Below are positions 10,439 through 21,960 of a DNA stretch of 64,000 nt, piece by piece; the first letter of the stretch is position 1; each line of letters begins with the position of its first letter. Under the pieces are notes generated by a model. It saw nothing but the letters and a program-made list of their open reading frames with translations, was not told where the DNA came from and did not search any database. A program made the position numbers and the translations under genes. Source of the DNA: Eumeta japonica (lineage: Eukaryota > Arthropoda > Insecta > Lepidoptera > Psychidae); contig BGZK01000293.1 in assembly GCA_005406025.1 (NCBI GenBank), positions 124,001 through 188,000 on the forward strand, read 5' to 3'.

Positions 10439-11560
10439 TTGGGTTAGGGAAAAAGTTTTTTCGTAATTTGTGAGTAAAAAGTTGCAATAAAATTTCTTTG
10501 GTTGTGCTGTTTGTATTTAGCTTGTTTTGATGTATTAAATAGATATCGTTTTAAAAAGAGAAAAATATGAAGCAAAAACGGTGTTCTGCCATTTTTCTAT
10601 TCTTTTTCTCTCGACTAAAATGAATGAATTTAACGTAAAAATTCGATACATTTTGATTTTTATTGCAAAAGGGAAACTGTGACACAAGCCACGAAAAAAA
10701 TTGTGACGTTTATGAACCTAATGCATTGTCGGTAAGAGTAACACAAATCTAGCTCAAGTATTTTTTCAGTCCGATAATTTTAAACTCAAAGATGAAGCTC
10801 AATCTGGTCAACTTGTTACAGATAAAGTCGATGCCACTTGGAAAAAAGTAGAGCAAGATCGACATATTAGTTCTTACGAGATAGCTGAAGAGCTGGGGAT
10901 TGACTACAAAATAGTTTTGACTCATTTGTAAAAAGTTGCACAAAAAAAGCTTGATACTTGGGTCCTACACGAGCTCACTGAATGAAATATAATGAATTTT
11001 GTACTCATTTGTGATTCGCTATTGGAACATAATGAAACCGAACCGGTTTGGAAAAGATTGATCACTGGTGAGGAAAAACGGATTACTTATGACAAGAACG
11101 TGAGAATAAGATCATGGTCAAAAGGCAAGCAAGCTCCATTTTACTATCGCGAAATTCGGATTAACTAGTTTTTGTTGATTAATCCAATAAGTTGATGCTA
11201 TGTGTATGGCGGGATTGGAAGGGTATTATTTATTATGAGCTTTTACCGCAAGACAAAACCATAAATTCGGATCTCTATTGCTGTTCTATTGGAGTTCATG
11301 AGACTCAAGCAAGAAGTAGAGAAAAAAACAGTCCAGATTGTTCACCAGAAAGAGTGTGCCTTGTTATCATGATAACGTTAGACCCCACACAATTTTAGCC
11401 ACTCAAAAAATATTGAGAATGTTTGGTTAGGAAGTGTTAATGCATCCACCATATAGCCCTGACCTTGCACCCTCAGATTTTTACCTGTTTCAGCCTCTTT
11501 AGAATTCTTTAGGTAGCGTTAGGTTAACAACAAGAGAGGTGTGCCAAAACTACTTATATA
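10439..11560 (+). pseudogene. Mariner transposase and 5' end, inactivated (D34D type)
   Basis: The 5' end TTGGGTTAGGGAAAAAG follows a TA dinucleotide, as expected for mariner. Translated pieces over frames give VEQDRHISSYEIAEELGI (helix-turn-helix), a WVLHELTE-like hinge, ITGEEKRITYD, YHDNVRPH and YSPDLAPSDFYLF. The second and third catalytic Asp codons lie at 11371 and 11476, in frame and with 34 residues between them: D34D, as in mariner. The first catalytic Asp is Glu (11070-11072). Several stops, including a TAG between the last two Asp, and frame changes kill the gene. The end NSLGSVRLTTREVCQNYL is present near 11490-11550, after which the match is lost and no 3' terminal repeat is found. 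Cecropia-like subfamily is my guess. Confidence 0.85.
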
Positions 11561-12601
11561 TATAATTAAAAGTAAGCAAAATATGACGAAAATTATCTTG
11601 AATTTATATATGTAATACGAAGAAACTTTCGATAAAGCTGGAAAAAAGATTATGCACGTGTTTGGAAACAAGACTGAGACAGCAATCGGGATAAAAATTA
11701 ATATCACGTGCGTGGCACGAGCACTATAAAGGATGTAGAAAGGGGAATGCCAAGCCGCCATAGTTACTCCGGCCATGGGTGCACACATTGAAAACGGTAT
11801 CCAAATGATAATGTGTAATAACAATAATCCTTAAGTTAAGGAATCAGTTATAAAAAAAGTCGACGATTTGGAAATTATAAACAGTTTTCATTTCAATAAT
11901 AAAACAGGCTTTTACAATAAAACTTCACTTGTTTTATATCAGCTTTTTCGTATTTTATGTTTGCATATCGTTTGTAAATGCAACACAGACATGACAATTA
12001 TACAAATGCCTTAAAAACAATAGTAGGTAATAACCTAAACACACATCGTTCAACAAATGTCATTCATCTTGTCTGTCGTCATACACTACTAAGACTTAAT
12101 CCAAAAATTGAGCTGGTAGAGAAAAATATCTTTGATGCCGTGCCCACTTCAGATACCGTCATCACATGAACAAAACATCTTACCGTTCATTTGTCAACTA
12201 TGCAGTTGCAATGCAGCTGATGTCGATTCCAATTTTGCGCTGGGGTCGTTATTGGAAACATAAGCGGTATCCATATTCAAGCCGTGGTCAGAATATTCAT
12301 TGGTATCAATGTCCATTTACAATGCCAAGTTGTTAGATATTAAAAAAAAAAGCATAGTACACAACAAAACAACGTAAAATTTGTAAGCAGTTAACTGTCA
12401 CTGTCAATTAATGTCAAATGTTAGTTTTTTTTTGATTTAGTGTGCGACGTGTTGTAATTTCCCATACAAAATCGATATTGAAGTTTACGAACGGTTATTA
12501 GAAATTATTATTCCAAGGGATCATTATTTAATAATGTATTTAACAAATTAGAGAATATATCATTCATATTAATTCCTTCATAATTTTTAATAGTTTTTGC
12601 T
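11561..12601. other. Unannotated stretch downstream of the mariner
   Basis: Unrelated DNA appears to replace the mariner 3' end. Around 12167-12340 both strands carry short open frames (57 codons on +, about 40 on -) with no recognisable domain. Nothing else seen. Confidence 0.4.
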
Positions 12602-12684
12602 CACATTAGGAAAAAAAAAATTGATAATAATCATCCATTATTCTTCCATTTATTATCGATTACTTTTTGATTTCTTTCCTAGTG
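12602..12684. repeat. Short inverted-repeat element
   Basis: CACATTAGGAAA at the left and TTTCCTAGTG at the right are inverted. Inside, TTGATAATAA pairs with TTATTATCGA. The whole 83-bp block folds into an imperfect stem. No convincing target duplication. Confidence 0.5.
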
Positions 12685-14989
12685 AATACTGGTAACACTG
12701 CTGCTGCCATCGAAAGGTTTTGTTTAAATCTAAGTACTATTTATTTGTTGCGTAATAACCCCAACTAGTAGTGATAATGAATATAGCTTAAATTTTATAA
12801 AAATTAAACAAAGGATATTAAGTAAATATTATATGTTTTGCGTTTTTGGCCACAGTCTGGCATTCCCTCTTTATTTTACTTTCATGCGGGAATTTTTGCG
12901 GGAATGCGGCTGCCGGCCAAAGGTAGAGCCACATCAAAAAAATCATGTGAAGAAATTTGCCAAGTTTGCATTTTGTGTAATTTGCGTAGCCACAAAATTA
13001 AATTCAAAACACACGCCAAGTTTCTTATCAATCTGGAAGTTGAAAGACTAATCTTATCTACGACACTCGGGTTAATTAAATTGATTCATGTAAGTTAGAT
13101 TCAGATCTAATTGCACCAACTAGTATTAACATTTAACAGGCCGTTAATTGATATTTAGAATTTTGTTTCCATACAAAATAGTTCATAATTATATGTTGAC
13201 AATTTTTTAATTTAATATTAGTTGTTGAATTTAGATCTTAGATGTAATTTTACAAATCAAAGTTAACAATTAACAGGCTGTTGTCGTAAGAGATTTACGA
13301 ATTTTTTGCCCTTGCCAATTAAACCATATTATAATATGTATTCAAGGATTAAAGTGGATATTATCATAATTGAGGAGACTCACCATCAGCAGATCGGGCT
13401 AAGGTTATTGGATTATTAGGGTTAGATACATATAAAAAAATTGTCCAATTAAATATTAGGAAGGGCCAAGTTAATTATTTTAATGTTAACCTGAAACAGA
13501 CATGAACAAATTGTGAAATATAAATAATAAAATTCCACATTCGTTCAGACAGTGGTTGAATAATATTTATTTGACGAAAATTACACTCAACGGCCACTTG
13601 GAAAGTTCAAAGCCGAATTAGCCCCAGATTCCAAAAGGATCATACAAAATTTCTCTCAATTGCACCGCAATATTTTTTCTCCTTCACGAATTTCTCTTTT
13701 GATTAACGAAGCGCTATATTTGATTTGACGCACGATCTGACCACTAGCAAATAAATACGGCGAGGACAAGTGATTTAGAGCTCGTGAAAACGTCGAAATT
13801 TTTCGCTAGTCTATTCGGGCAGAAAATGTTATAGGCGGGTCTCTATTGGGCCACAAAGCGGTTCATGCTACTTTAATACACGAGACGTGGTGCCTTTGAC
13901 AGAAATAGTTTTATTAATATGAGCAAAGGTTATGTCGAATACGATGATAATGATGAAAGTTTTCAAAATTCACGTGGAAGTATTCAAGAAATACATTTAG
14001 TACATACAGGTGGTACTTTTATGGATTTATGTTCGTCGGTTTGTCGTCTCTAATGTTTGAAGGCTTCACTGCTTAAGATACCTCATGGGTCGCTGGATTC
14101 TGGGTCCATATAATTGAGTAGTTAAGGAGGAAAGTTGAAACTGGTTTTGAAAGGAAAAGAAAAGAAAAAAGAAATTATTCGGCACGAGAATAATGTGGGA
14201 GTAAAAATCACATAGTCACAAACTAAAACATCGAAAAAACAAATATTAATAAAGAAGAACGATAGCATTCAATCGATAATTGTAAATGTTGCTAATGATG
14301 CAAGTAAGTAGTGTATAGTAGCTACGGTAAAAGCAGATTTTGTCTTAGAATATGTAGAATAATATTAAAATTTGCCGGGTAAATTGAATAAGTTTTCCTT
14401 AAGTTCAAATACTTCATAAAAATTCTAATTCATTATTTTTATATATCATAACATTTATATGGCTGATAGATTGTTTGTATGAGGTCGATATTAAATAAGA
14501 AAGAAAATTAAATTAGGGAAAAAGGAATAGAAGTTTGTATGGAAATCCGTCGTCGTCGAAGTTAATGAATACTAAATTGAATACATCTACTTCTGTTTAG
14601 AAATTCAAAAATAAATTGTTTCAGCATTGTTCAAAATCAATTGCGAAAAGATTAGAATTGGAAATGACATTTTGTATGAGAGTACCCGTTTTTTTTTTTA
14701 ATTGAAATAAAAAAAAATTATAGGCAGACACATCATAAGTCCTGTTTAGATCAGGTTATAATACTAAAAGTATACACCGGATAACCAATAAATAATTCGT
14801 ACAAACACATAAAAGAGAAATATCCAAAAATAATGTTCGATTTTAGGAAATCTGTAGAATAGGCGTATACGGCGATAATCATTTCATTATCGCTTGATAA
14901 TTTTTGTCATCCCCAGTGAGTCACACACGCCGTTAACGCGTGCGTTGTCTTGATGCAACTTTTTTTAAACAAGTAAGGTCGTTTTTAGG
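12685..14989. other. Unannotated stretch, no gene supported
   Basis: Two overlapping frames at 12833-13098 (72 and 86 codons) and a 45-codon frame starting at 13919 were examined. None shows a domain. The rest is AT-rich. No repeat recognised. Confidence 0.45.
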
Positions 14990-15760
14990 ATTTTAGGAAA
15001 ATGGCAAAAACGGAATTCTTATAGTTTCGTCATATCCGTCCGTTTTTTCAAGCATTTTATTCAAAAACTACAAGACCTATATTGATGAAATTTATAGTGT
15101 AGGTGTCTTGTGTGAGCCGATACTTAGTTTGGTAGTTAAATAACAAAAATAAATATTTCTAGGGGGGCTCTACATACATGTAAAAGAAGCTGAAAAATTT
15201 TTTTTAGCCAACATCTAGGAGTGGCACATATTTCAACAGTTATTTTAGAAACACTAAGGCTTCTAAGCGATTTCTCTGATTACGTTAATAATTTCGGAAA
15301 TAATGGCTCCTAAATTTGCAGAAATTGTGTTTCCCCCCTCTAATTTCTAAACCGTATGTCTAATAAATTGAAAAAAAATATAGAAGGTAACATTTTATAA
15401 ATAATTTCAACGAAAATTATTTTGAATATAGTCACATATACAGTTTTTGAGTTATAAGTGTTTCTTTAAGAAAAACTGCGCTTCTTTAAGAAGCGCAGTT
15501 TTGTTACAAAAGGACGTAAGTGTCATGAAGATGCGCTCTTTTGCTAATGCACTTTAGTCTACACTATTTTAATAGTAACAGTCGACATACCTACTTGTTT
15601 TAAAGTTAAAGGAGACTAAAGTACTTATAACTATTCTGTGTAGGAAACATGGAAAAAGTATAACAACGTGGTTTTTTCTTCTGTTGTGCATTTCTTTGTA
15701 ATAATGGCTTCGGAACCCTATAATGAGTATGGTTCGACATGCTTTCGGCTAGTTTTTTTT
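14990..15760 (+). repeat. Dispersed repeat family B, copy 1
   Basis: The block aligns along its whole length with 37897-38640. Shared landmarks in order are ACGGAA.TCTTATAGTTTCG, CAAGCATTTTATTCAAAAAC, TTGATGAAATTTATAGTGTA, TAATAATTTCGGAAATAAT, TCTAAACCGTAT, ACAAAAGGACGTAAGTG, GTCGACATACCTACTT and a GGAACC.TATAATG end with a CGACATGCT motif. No long reading frame exists. Similar sequence is frequent in lepidopteran genomes as I recall, but I cannot name the element. This copy carries a palindromic insertion that copy 2 lacks. Confidence 0.8.
15472..15502. repeat. Perfect palindromic insertion inside repeat B copy 1
   Basis: AAAACTGCGCTTCTT (15472-15486), a single T, then AAGAAGCGCAGTTTT (15488-15502). 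Repeat B copy 2 has only the first arm (AAAACTGCGCTTCTT near 38372-38386) followed directly by AACAAAAGGACG. The second arm is therefore an insertion that is the reverse complement of the adjacent 15 bases. Confidence 0.9.
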
Positions 15761-16029
15761 CTGTACTTTCTTGTTTGCCGGTCTAATTACGATGCGCAAT
15801 CTAACCCTATTATTGTTTCTTCTTTTTGCTTATGTTCAATAGTAGAACACCCTTCACATGCCAAAAAGACTCCTATGACTTTTTCTGCCAAGTGAACGGT
15901 CTTCGAGTTTTGGATTCGATTCGTCGAATCAATACAATATATTGTTTTATGGTTTGTGGTGTTTAGTATTAAACTCAAGTTTTGTCTACAGTCATTAATC
16001 AACGCAAATAGTCCTTTGACTTATGCTTA
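15761..16029. other. Short unannotated stretch
   Basis: A 75-codon frame on + (15668-15895) spans the end of repeat B into this stretch and has no domain. Nothing recognised. Confidence 0.4.
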
Positions 16030-16320
16030 AACCTTTTGAACAGCTTTTTAAAAACCTTCGGGCGATTACGTTTTTGGTTCAAAGTCAATAAACGAGGCAA
16101 CCATAGAGTGCTTGGCTTTCTCATTTCCGAATGTTGATATAAAAATGTTTATTACGCGCTCAGTAGAAATGCCTGTGGCCTGGGTAATCTCCCTCAATTT
16201 GAAGCCGCTTTCATCTCTAAGCATTTGATGGACTTTTGAACAACGTCTTAAATTAGCCTGCAGGCCTGTATGTAATGCCGCGTCCTCCCACTCAACTATG
16301 ATCGGTCTGCCTCCAAGCTG
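16030..16320 (-). pseudogene. Mariner transposase, N-terminal fragment
   Basis: On - the translation contains LGGRPII, then KVHQMLRDESGFKLREITQ followed by ATGISTERVINI. This is the mariner pattern of a GRP AT-hook-like motif, a helix-turn-helix and an IS.ERV recognition helix. Later residues (KAKHSM.ASFIDFEPK) align loosely with the WVPRLL.P.QK hinge. No catalytic domain follows. The piece differs from both + strand mariners in the window, so it is a third lineage. Confidence 0.5.
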
Positions 16321-18219
16321 TATATTTGTATATAAATACGTATGTATGTAAAGGTAAAAATAAAATTTTGTTAATATGAAATTCAGTGCGAGATTCTTTG
16401 TATAAATTAATGTTTTAAATATAATTCTTTGTATAAATAAATGTTTTAAATTGTTACTATTATTTCATCCTTCTTCCTACTATACGAATGAATATTCACA
16501 TTAAAATGATTTTACCATTCAAAGTCGTTGTCACGTAAAACTTTCGCCCGTATACCGACTTTACAGGCAACCAAAACTGTTTATCAGTTGTTCTGTTGCC
16601 ACCAAATGAAATTAAAGTTCTATTTAAATTGAAAATGGCCGTTTTGGTCTCTGAGGTGGTTTGTTAGTTTAATGCAATCATATTTTCTGAAATATCTTTA
16701 ATCTATAGATGCTCCTTTGTTACGTTTTTATAAAAAAATAGACTTATCTGTTTTAAGAAATATGAATTATCGATTTTATTATCATATATTAACGAGGAAA
16801 GCTATTTAGTTTGAGAATTGATACACACTCGCACGTACGCACGCACACGCGTACACACTCTAGTTGATTCATACCATACTCGAAATTCTCAGACTATAGA
16901 ATCAATTGCGAAAAAAATACGACAGTTATGGTAATTCATAACTTGCTAAACAAAAATAATTTATTACACTATTATTACATTAATGTAATGGAGGTAAGTC
17001 CATTTATTTATAATAAGAAGAAAAAATGCTCATGAATTCATATAACGTATTCATTTGGACATGAATCCATTGAAACAGACATCAGGGACCAAATATATAA
17101 GAAAATGTCTGTAAAAGATATGTTGTGATAATACAACTATATGAATAGTGATTACTACTATGATTTTCTAATATTATGTTATCTGGCTAATTTTCAAAAC
17201 TCACCATTTCCATAATAGTTTTTTTTTTTTAAATTCCCAAAAAGTTTTTTGGGATTTTTTTTGGCAATTGGGTATTTATACGCATAAATACGTGGTCGAT
17301 TTTTATTAATCTATCCGATGCTCTTTACAGCTATATTTAATTGAAATCAAACTTTATATTGAATGACACAAGTTATCATTACAAATATGTCTTATGTAAT
17401 TTAAATCGTTACCTATAAAAGATTCGATGTTACATTTAATATATTTTTTGTACACCTATATGTATATTATACAATATATTTATAACTAAGTCTGCACAGA
17501 TTTATTTCTCTTATTCGACATCCTCATACTTAACTCTCTCTCCTCGCATTTCGTGCGAATGTATTTAATGATGAGCTTCAAAGAGTAACCTTGTTTCGAT
17601 GCCAGTGTGGAGAGAGCTTTTGATGTGATCAAATGAAATTACATTCCGCCAAACTGGGTATTCGTTAAGAATTGCCCAGACATTGAGATTAGTTGTAAAT
17701 TGGATAATTGGAAATTTCGAGACGAATTTGTAAATAATAACTGTTATAAATATCAGTTCAGAGACAGATGGAAATATTTTAAATTATTTAAAATAATATT
17801 CTCTTGATATTAGAGTATTAAAACTTAATTTTTTAATTTTATCGTATTAAGCATTAAAGTGAAATAATTTTTGATTGAAAAAAAATTGCAATTATGCAAA
17901 TTACCAATTATGTTTTGATAATGTCGACGTGATGTTGACGTACAGCTTCCCAATTTTTTAGAGTGATGTACCTTTACGATATCAATGCCTGTAACTAATA
18001 TTTGGAGGGGAATTTTAAATCCAACAAATCACGGAATACGCCTTGAAATATTTCATAATGCTTACTAACAGGTGCTAAGATCATAATGACCCCACAATTC
18101 AGCAAAATTAGAACAACGGCATAAAGTATCTATATGTTACGGACAGCCGCACCCTTAGTATTAAATTTGATAAATGTAAAAATATAAATAATTTAAATAA
18201 TATAAACGGACTTAGTCTC
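16321..18219. other. Unannotated AT-rich stretch
   Basis: Contains a CACGTACGCACGCACACG-type GT/CA-like microsatellite near 16830-16860, poly-T runs and a small foldback near 17235-17260. No gene or named repeat. Confidence 0.5.
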
Positions 18220-18890
18220 GGCCGTATCTTACGAGCCTCCTCCTCCACATCATTTTTGTAGAAGTCCACAGAATGTCTTGTCAGATCCGCCCGACGATCT
18301 CATCATCGAGGTAGGAAAAATTATAGAAGTTAATAAGATGGCTATTGTCTAGGAGTTGGGATTACCCCTTTCTTTAGGACCTTTAAAGGTCATCAATCCG
18401 GTACGCTTCCCGCGCCTCCCGGAGTCTCTTTCGAAGTTTCCAGTCCGTACTGTAAATTTCACGTGACCTCCTATGCTGAGGTGCTCGCTTGAAAGGCACC
18501 CGTAGGGCAGTCACGCGCCGACGGCATCTTTATGCCGAAAGGCCGCGTTTGAGAGGAAGGCTTCATAGCGTTTTGCTTTCGCCAATGCAAATCCAAGTTG
18601 TTCAGGAGGTTTTTAGTCCATGCAAGTCGGACACACCCGTGTGCCCGGGCACATGGACGGCCCATAATGGCTTTTTCTCCTCCTTCTCCACCCCTTTCGT
18701 ACGGGGAGAACTACAAAAAAAAGGGCATCCATCGCAGTTGTACTCCGACCGCCACATATGAAGCTCGTGAGGAAATATAGAAGTCGGAAACCAACGCTGT
18801 ATATAATTTCTGCCCACACCGCAAGAAATTAGTTCTCCGAGGCGATAAATGAAGAAATCTGAGGTGCGGGCTTACGCGGCGGTGTAGAAA
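18220..18890 (-). other. GC-rich unidentified repeat, probable coding relic on -
   Basis: A sharp GC rise against AT-rich flanks. On - different frames give coding-looking strings such as TDWKLRKRLREAREAYRI, ALAKAKRYEAFLSNAAF and RHKDAV, joined by frameshifts. The charged helical composition suggests part of a retrotransposon ORF, but I do not recognise the family. Overlapping open frames on both strands (60-90 codons) are likely by-products of the GC content. Confidence 0.4.
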
Positions 18891-19829
18891 TCGCCGTTAT
18901 AATATAAAAAAATATATGAAATTATATAACTTTTCGTTGACAATTTCTCCCATAAGGATTTCGGAATAAATCACTTTTTTAATGTACACTTAAAGTCTAA
19001 ATCATTTGATTCATGACGATCAACACCTATGAAAATATTTTGAACACTTGTCAAAAAAAGAAAATTATCCCCCATTTTACTTTTATAAGGCTTGATTTTC
19101 TAAAAACACTGAAGAAGACTATAAGGAACAATCTGATTAAATACTTTCTCAATGTCTGCCTCAAATATTTTAGATTTTCTATATAAATTCAATTTTACTT
19201 TACCAAAAGCGATACCAAATTTTCGCACTTTAGTAAAAACGTTACCTAAAAGTATCTACTACTCCTAGACTGATGATAACGCGTCTTGCAAAAGAAGTCG
19301 TGAGCATGCGCAACTGAAGTTTTCTTCAAGTCTAATCTTCTATTTTTAAAGTGTATAAGAGATTTTTTAAGTAGACTTTTAAAGATTATAAAAAAATAGG
19401 CGCACTGACATTAGGGTTCGTTAATGTCAATAACAAGTTACGTCGAAGTATAAAATATTTATTTTCATTACAGAGCATGTAGAAAAGAAAGTAGACAATT
19501 TTTTTTCATTTCTTATTGGAAATCAGTCTTAATACATTTATTACATTCTCGCATGGACGCCTTCTTGCTAATAGAGTTGGTTAGCTTTTTCGTCAAAGTA
19601 TAACGATAAGGCGCCTAACGATATTTTATTTTATGCATTTAGAAGCAGTTGGCTATTAAAATACTTAGTAAAATTGACATGATACATGTTGTCCTGTTGG
19701 TGATTTGTTGTACTGAGTTAAATTTTCCATGGGTCACTGACCATGCCCTACCATACCATGGAATGGCTCACTCTTCCATCACCTCACTCACTCTTCATCA
19801 ATTTTTCCTTCATAATATATTCTATTCCT
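18891..19829. other. Unannotated stretch
   Basis: No gene or repeat recognised. Short CATGG/CCATGG-rich segment near 19725-19770 with several CTCACT units. Confidence 0.45.
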
Positions 19830-20060
19830 ACTCAAGAGGCCGGTAACGCACCGACGACTTCTTTGGGGTAGCGGATGTCCACGGGCGGCGATGAACATCT
19901 ACTCTTTGGTGACTCTCTGACCGCAGGTGAATTGACCAATGAGTTTCTAATTTCAAATGAAACAATTTGATCCGTGCTTCGAGACGTTCTGAGTACCTTA
20001 ACTGTGGGTTCGTTCTCATTGCATTAACGGATCACTGGGTTGGTACTAATAATGTCTCCC
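19830..20060 (+). repeat. Lepidopteran retroposon tail plus SINE-like segment
   Basis: The first part (GGCCGGTAACGCACC, GCGGATGTCCACGGGCGGCG) is a motif set I know from the 3' ends of abundant lepidopteran LINE/SINE elements. The second part (GAATTGACCAATGAGTTTCT, CGTGCTTCGAGACG, GTACCTTAACTGTGGGTTCG) resembles the body of the SINE at 36943-37206 and other lepidopteran SINEs. Both are degraded and no poly-A tail or target duplication is clear. This is one of the better clues to the host order. Confidence 0.6.
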
Positions 20061-20254
20061 GACCTGAAATAGAATGATTATGAGAGGATATGCCTCATTA
20101 GTGCGATGTTTAAAACCAGATATGTTTGTAATTAAGTAATCGATTATTGTTATCAGTATTTCTTTAATCCTTATAACCCCGAATTCGGTACCAATATGAA
20201 AAACGTTTCGGCGGTTACAGTCAATGAATATCATTTCGAGGCCCTATCTTTTCA

Positions 20255-21130
20255 TCGTTTAGAGAATTTAGTAATGGACGCTACTCACTGCAAGATGAAC
20301 ATACGGCAAGGCCTGTTTCAACAATCTCTCCAAATAATGTAGCCCGTGTTCATAAAGTGATAAAAGATGACAATCGATGCACTTGCCACACAATTCAGAA
20401 TACTCTTAGGATTAGATCCGCAGTGATAGATAAGATCTTGTATGATGAATTAAAAATATTAAATATCATTTCTCGTTGGGTTCCACATCATCCCATACAA
20501 CACCAAAAATAAGAGCGTGTAAGGTTCAGTCGGAAGACATTAAAGTCATCGAATAAAGGCGGTACCGTATAATATTCAAAATTGTACCCGGTGATGAAAC
20601 GTGTATTCCATTTTATGACTTACCTACATGTCAGGAAAAAAAGGTATCGGTCGATAATGATGATCCAACGCTAATATCGAAAAAAACGTAAGTCCAATGA
20701 AAAAAGTTATGTATGCCGTGTGTTTTCAGAAGTACAGACTTGGTTAAAGGTATTAAATTAAATTGACAGAGATCTGTCACGGCGACTTGGTACACATAAC
20801 AGTGCTTGCAAGAAGTTCTTCAAATTCTTAGAATTAGAACTAGAGGCGTAATGCTACCCCATGATAACACATTTTTTTTTTATACCGCTGCGCTGACTGT
20901 CAACTTTTGAAGGAAAATAACATTGTAGTCCTAGAGCATCTGCTTCACGCAACGGATCTTGCAATGTGTGATCTTTGGTTGTTTTTTTGTGTTTGAAAAA
21001 ACTGTGTGGTCGCTGTTTCAATTTGAAGTAAAGATCTACTCAGCTATTATTAAATATTTTGCCTTTATTTCTGTAAACGATTGGCGCGGTGCCTTCCATT
21101 TGTGAAAAATTTGCCTACACTTCTCACTTA
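20255..21130 (+). pseudogene. Second mariner transposase, heavily degraded
   Basis: Pieces in different frames match the mariner plan: TGRPVSTISPNNVARV, then TLRISSAVIDKILYDEL (helix-turn-helix), SRWVPHH, PGDETCIPFYD, VLQILRIRTRGVMLPHDN and TDLAMCDLWLFF. All three catalytic Asp codons can be located (20593, 20863, 20970). The last two are 107 bases apart instead of the 105 of a D34D element, so at least one frameshift separates them. Many stops are present. The LAMCDLWLFF form of the third motif differs from the LAPSDFYLF of the mariner at 10439, so the two are different lineages. Terminal repeats were not found. Confidence 0.75.
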
Positions 21131-21639
21131 TTTCCATAAATTTTAAAGATAACCATTTAGTATTGGCTATGCACTCCATATAATTTTTAGTTTAAATTTT
21201 CAGCCGTTGACGGTCTCTTTCGTTTGCTGGTTTGTTATTAATCATGAATATATAAAAAAAATAACTTTCATAACAACCTTTTATTCCAATTTTCTAAAAA
21301 AGAAAATAAACAATCAAGTGTGCAAAACCTACAATTTTGTTACGTTATCTATACAATTTATATTAATATAAAATATTGTCAAAACATTATATTATTATAA
21401 AAAAATATCACGAAATTTAGTAATATTATAACGCCACAATGTTGAAAAGTCCCCATGCTTACATGAGAAAATACTGTTTTTGGATTGAAAGTCATGCATC
21501 TTTTGAAAAATAAGAAGGACTGCGCAAGCTAAACAAAGTGTAATTACTCAACGATATTTTTGTGACAAGTTCTTATACCATATAAAAACCGTATAATGTA
21601 ACAAAATTATAGGTTTGGTTCATTTCATAGTTTATTTTT
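21131..21639. other. Unannotated AT-rich stretch
   Basis: Nothing recognised beyond poly-A/T runs. Confidence 0.5.
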
Positions 21640-21960
21640 TTAACTGCCGATATGAAAATTGGGAAGTTACTGTTTTCAGTATCATTTTAAAAAATCCAGT
21701 TTTTATCAGGTCTTAACATTTTAGTGGCTTAGAAATTTGTTTTAACCAATTACATCGAATGTCTGTATGCATGTGTTTTGTGTGTGTGTGTGTAAACCTA
21801 TGATGATTTTTGATCGGATTAACCGATCGAAGCGCAGTTTACGGTATTCAAAAAGTGTCTACTTAATTTGGACTTCCCGAAAACCTTGGACTGATTTCAC
21901 CTGATAGATTTTGAGAAATATTTTGATTAAATTGTGGTTAAAATAGTGATTACTGTCGAC
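21640..21960 (+). repeat. Dispersed repeat family A, copy 2 (partial)
   Basis: Shares GGGAAGTTACT, CAGTTTTTATCAGGTCTTA, TCGAATGTCTGTATGCATG, a GT microsatellite (21777-21793) and GATCGGATTAACCGAT with copy 1, then stops matching after ATAGATTTTGAGAAATA. It is a 5' part only. Confidence 0.65.

Noticed and set aside
11519..11824. 101-codon open frame on - with hydrophobic segments
   Set aside because: Partly antisense to the end of the mariner, with no domain; AT-rich composition explains the Ile/Phe/Leu content.
12167..12340. Coding-like frames on both strands followed by an A-run on +
   Set aside because: Suggested a processed pseudogene at first, but neither translation is recognisable and both strands are equally open.
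13919..14053. 45-codon frame rich in Asp, Ser and Gly
   Set aside because: No domain, no splice context and no homology recalled; could be chance.
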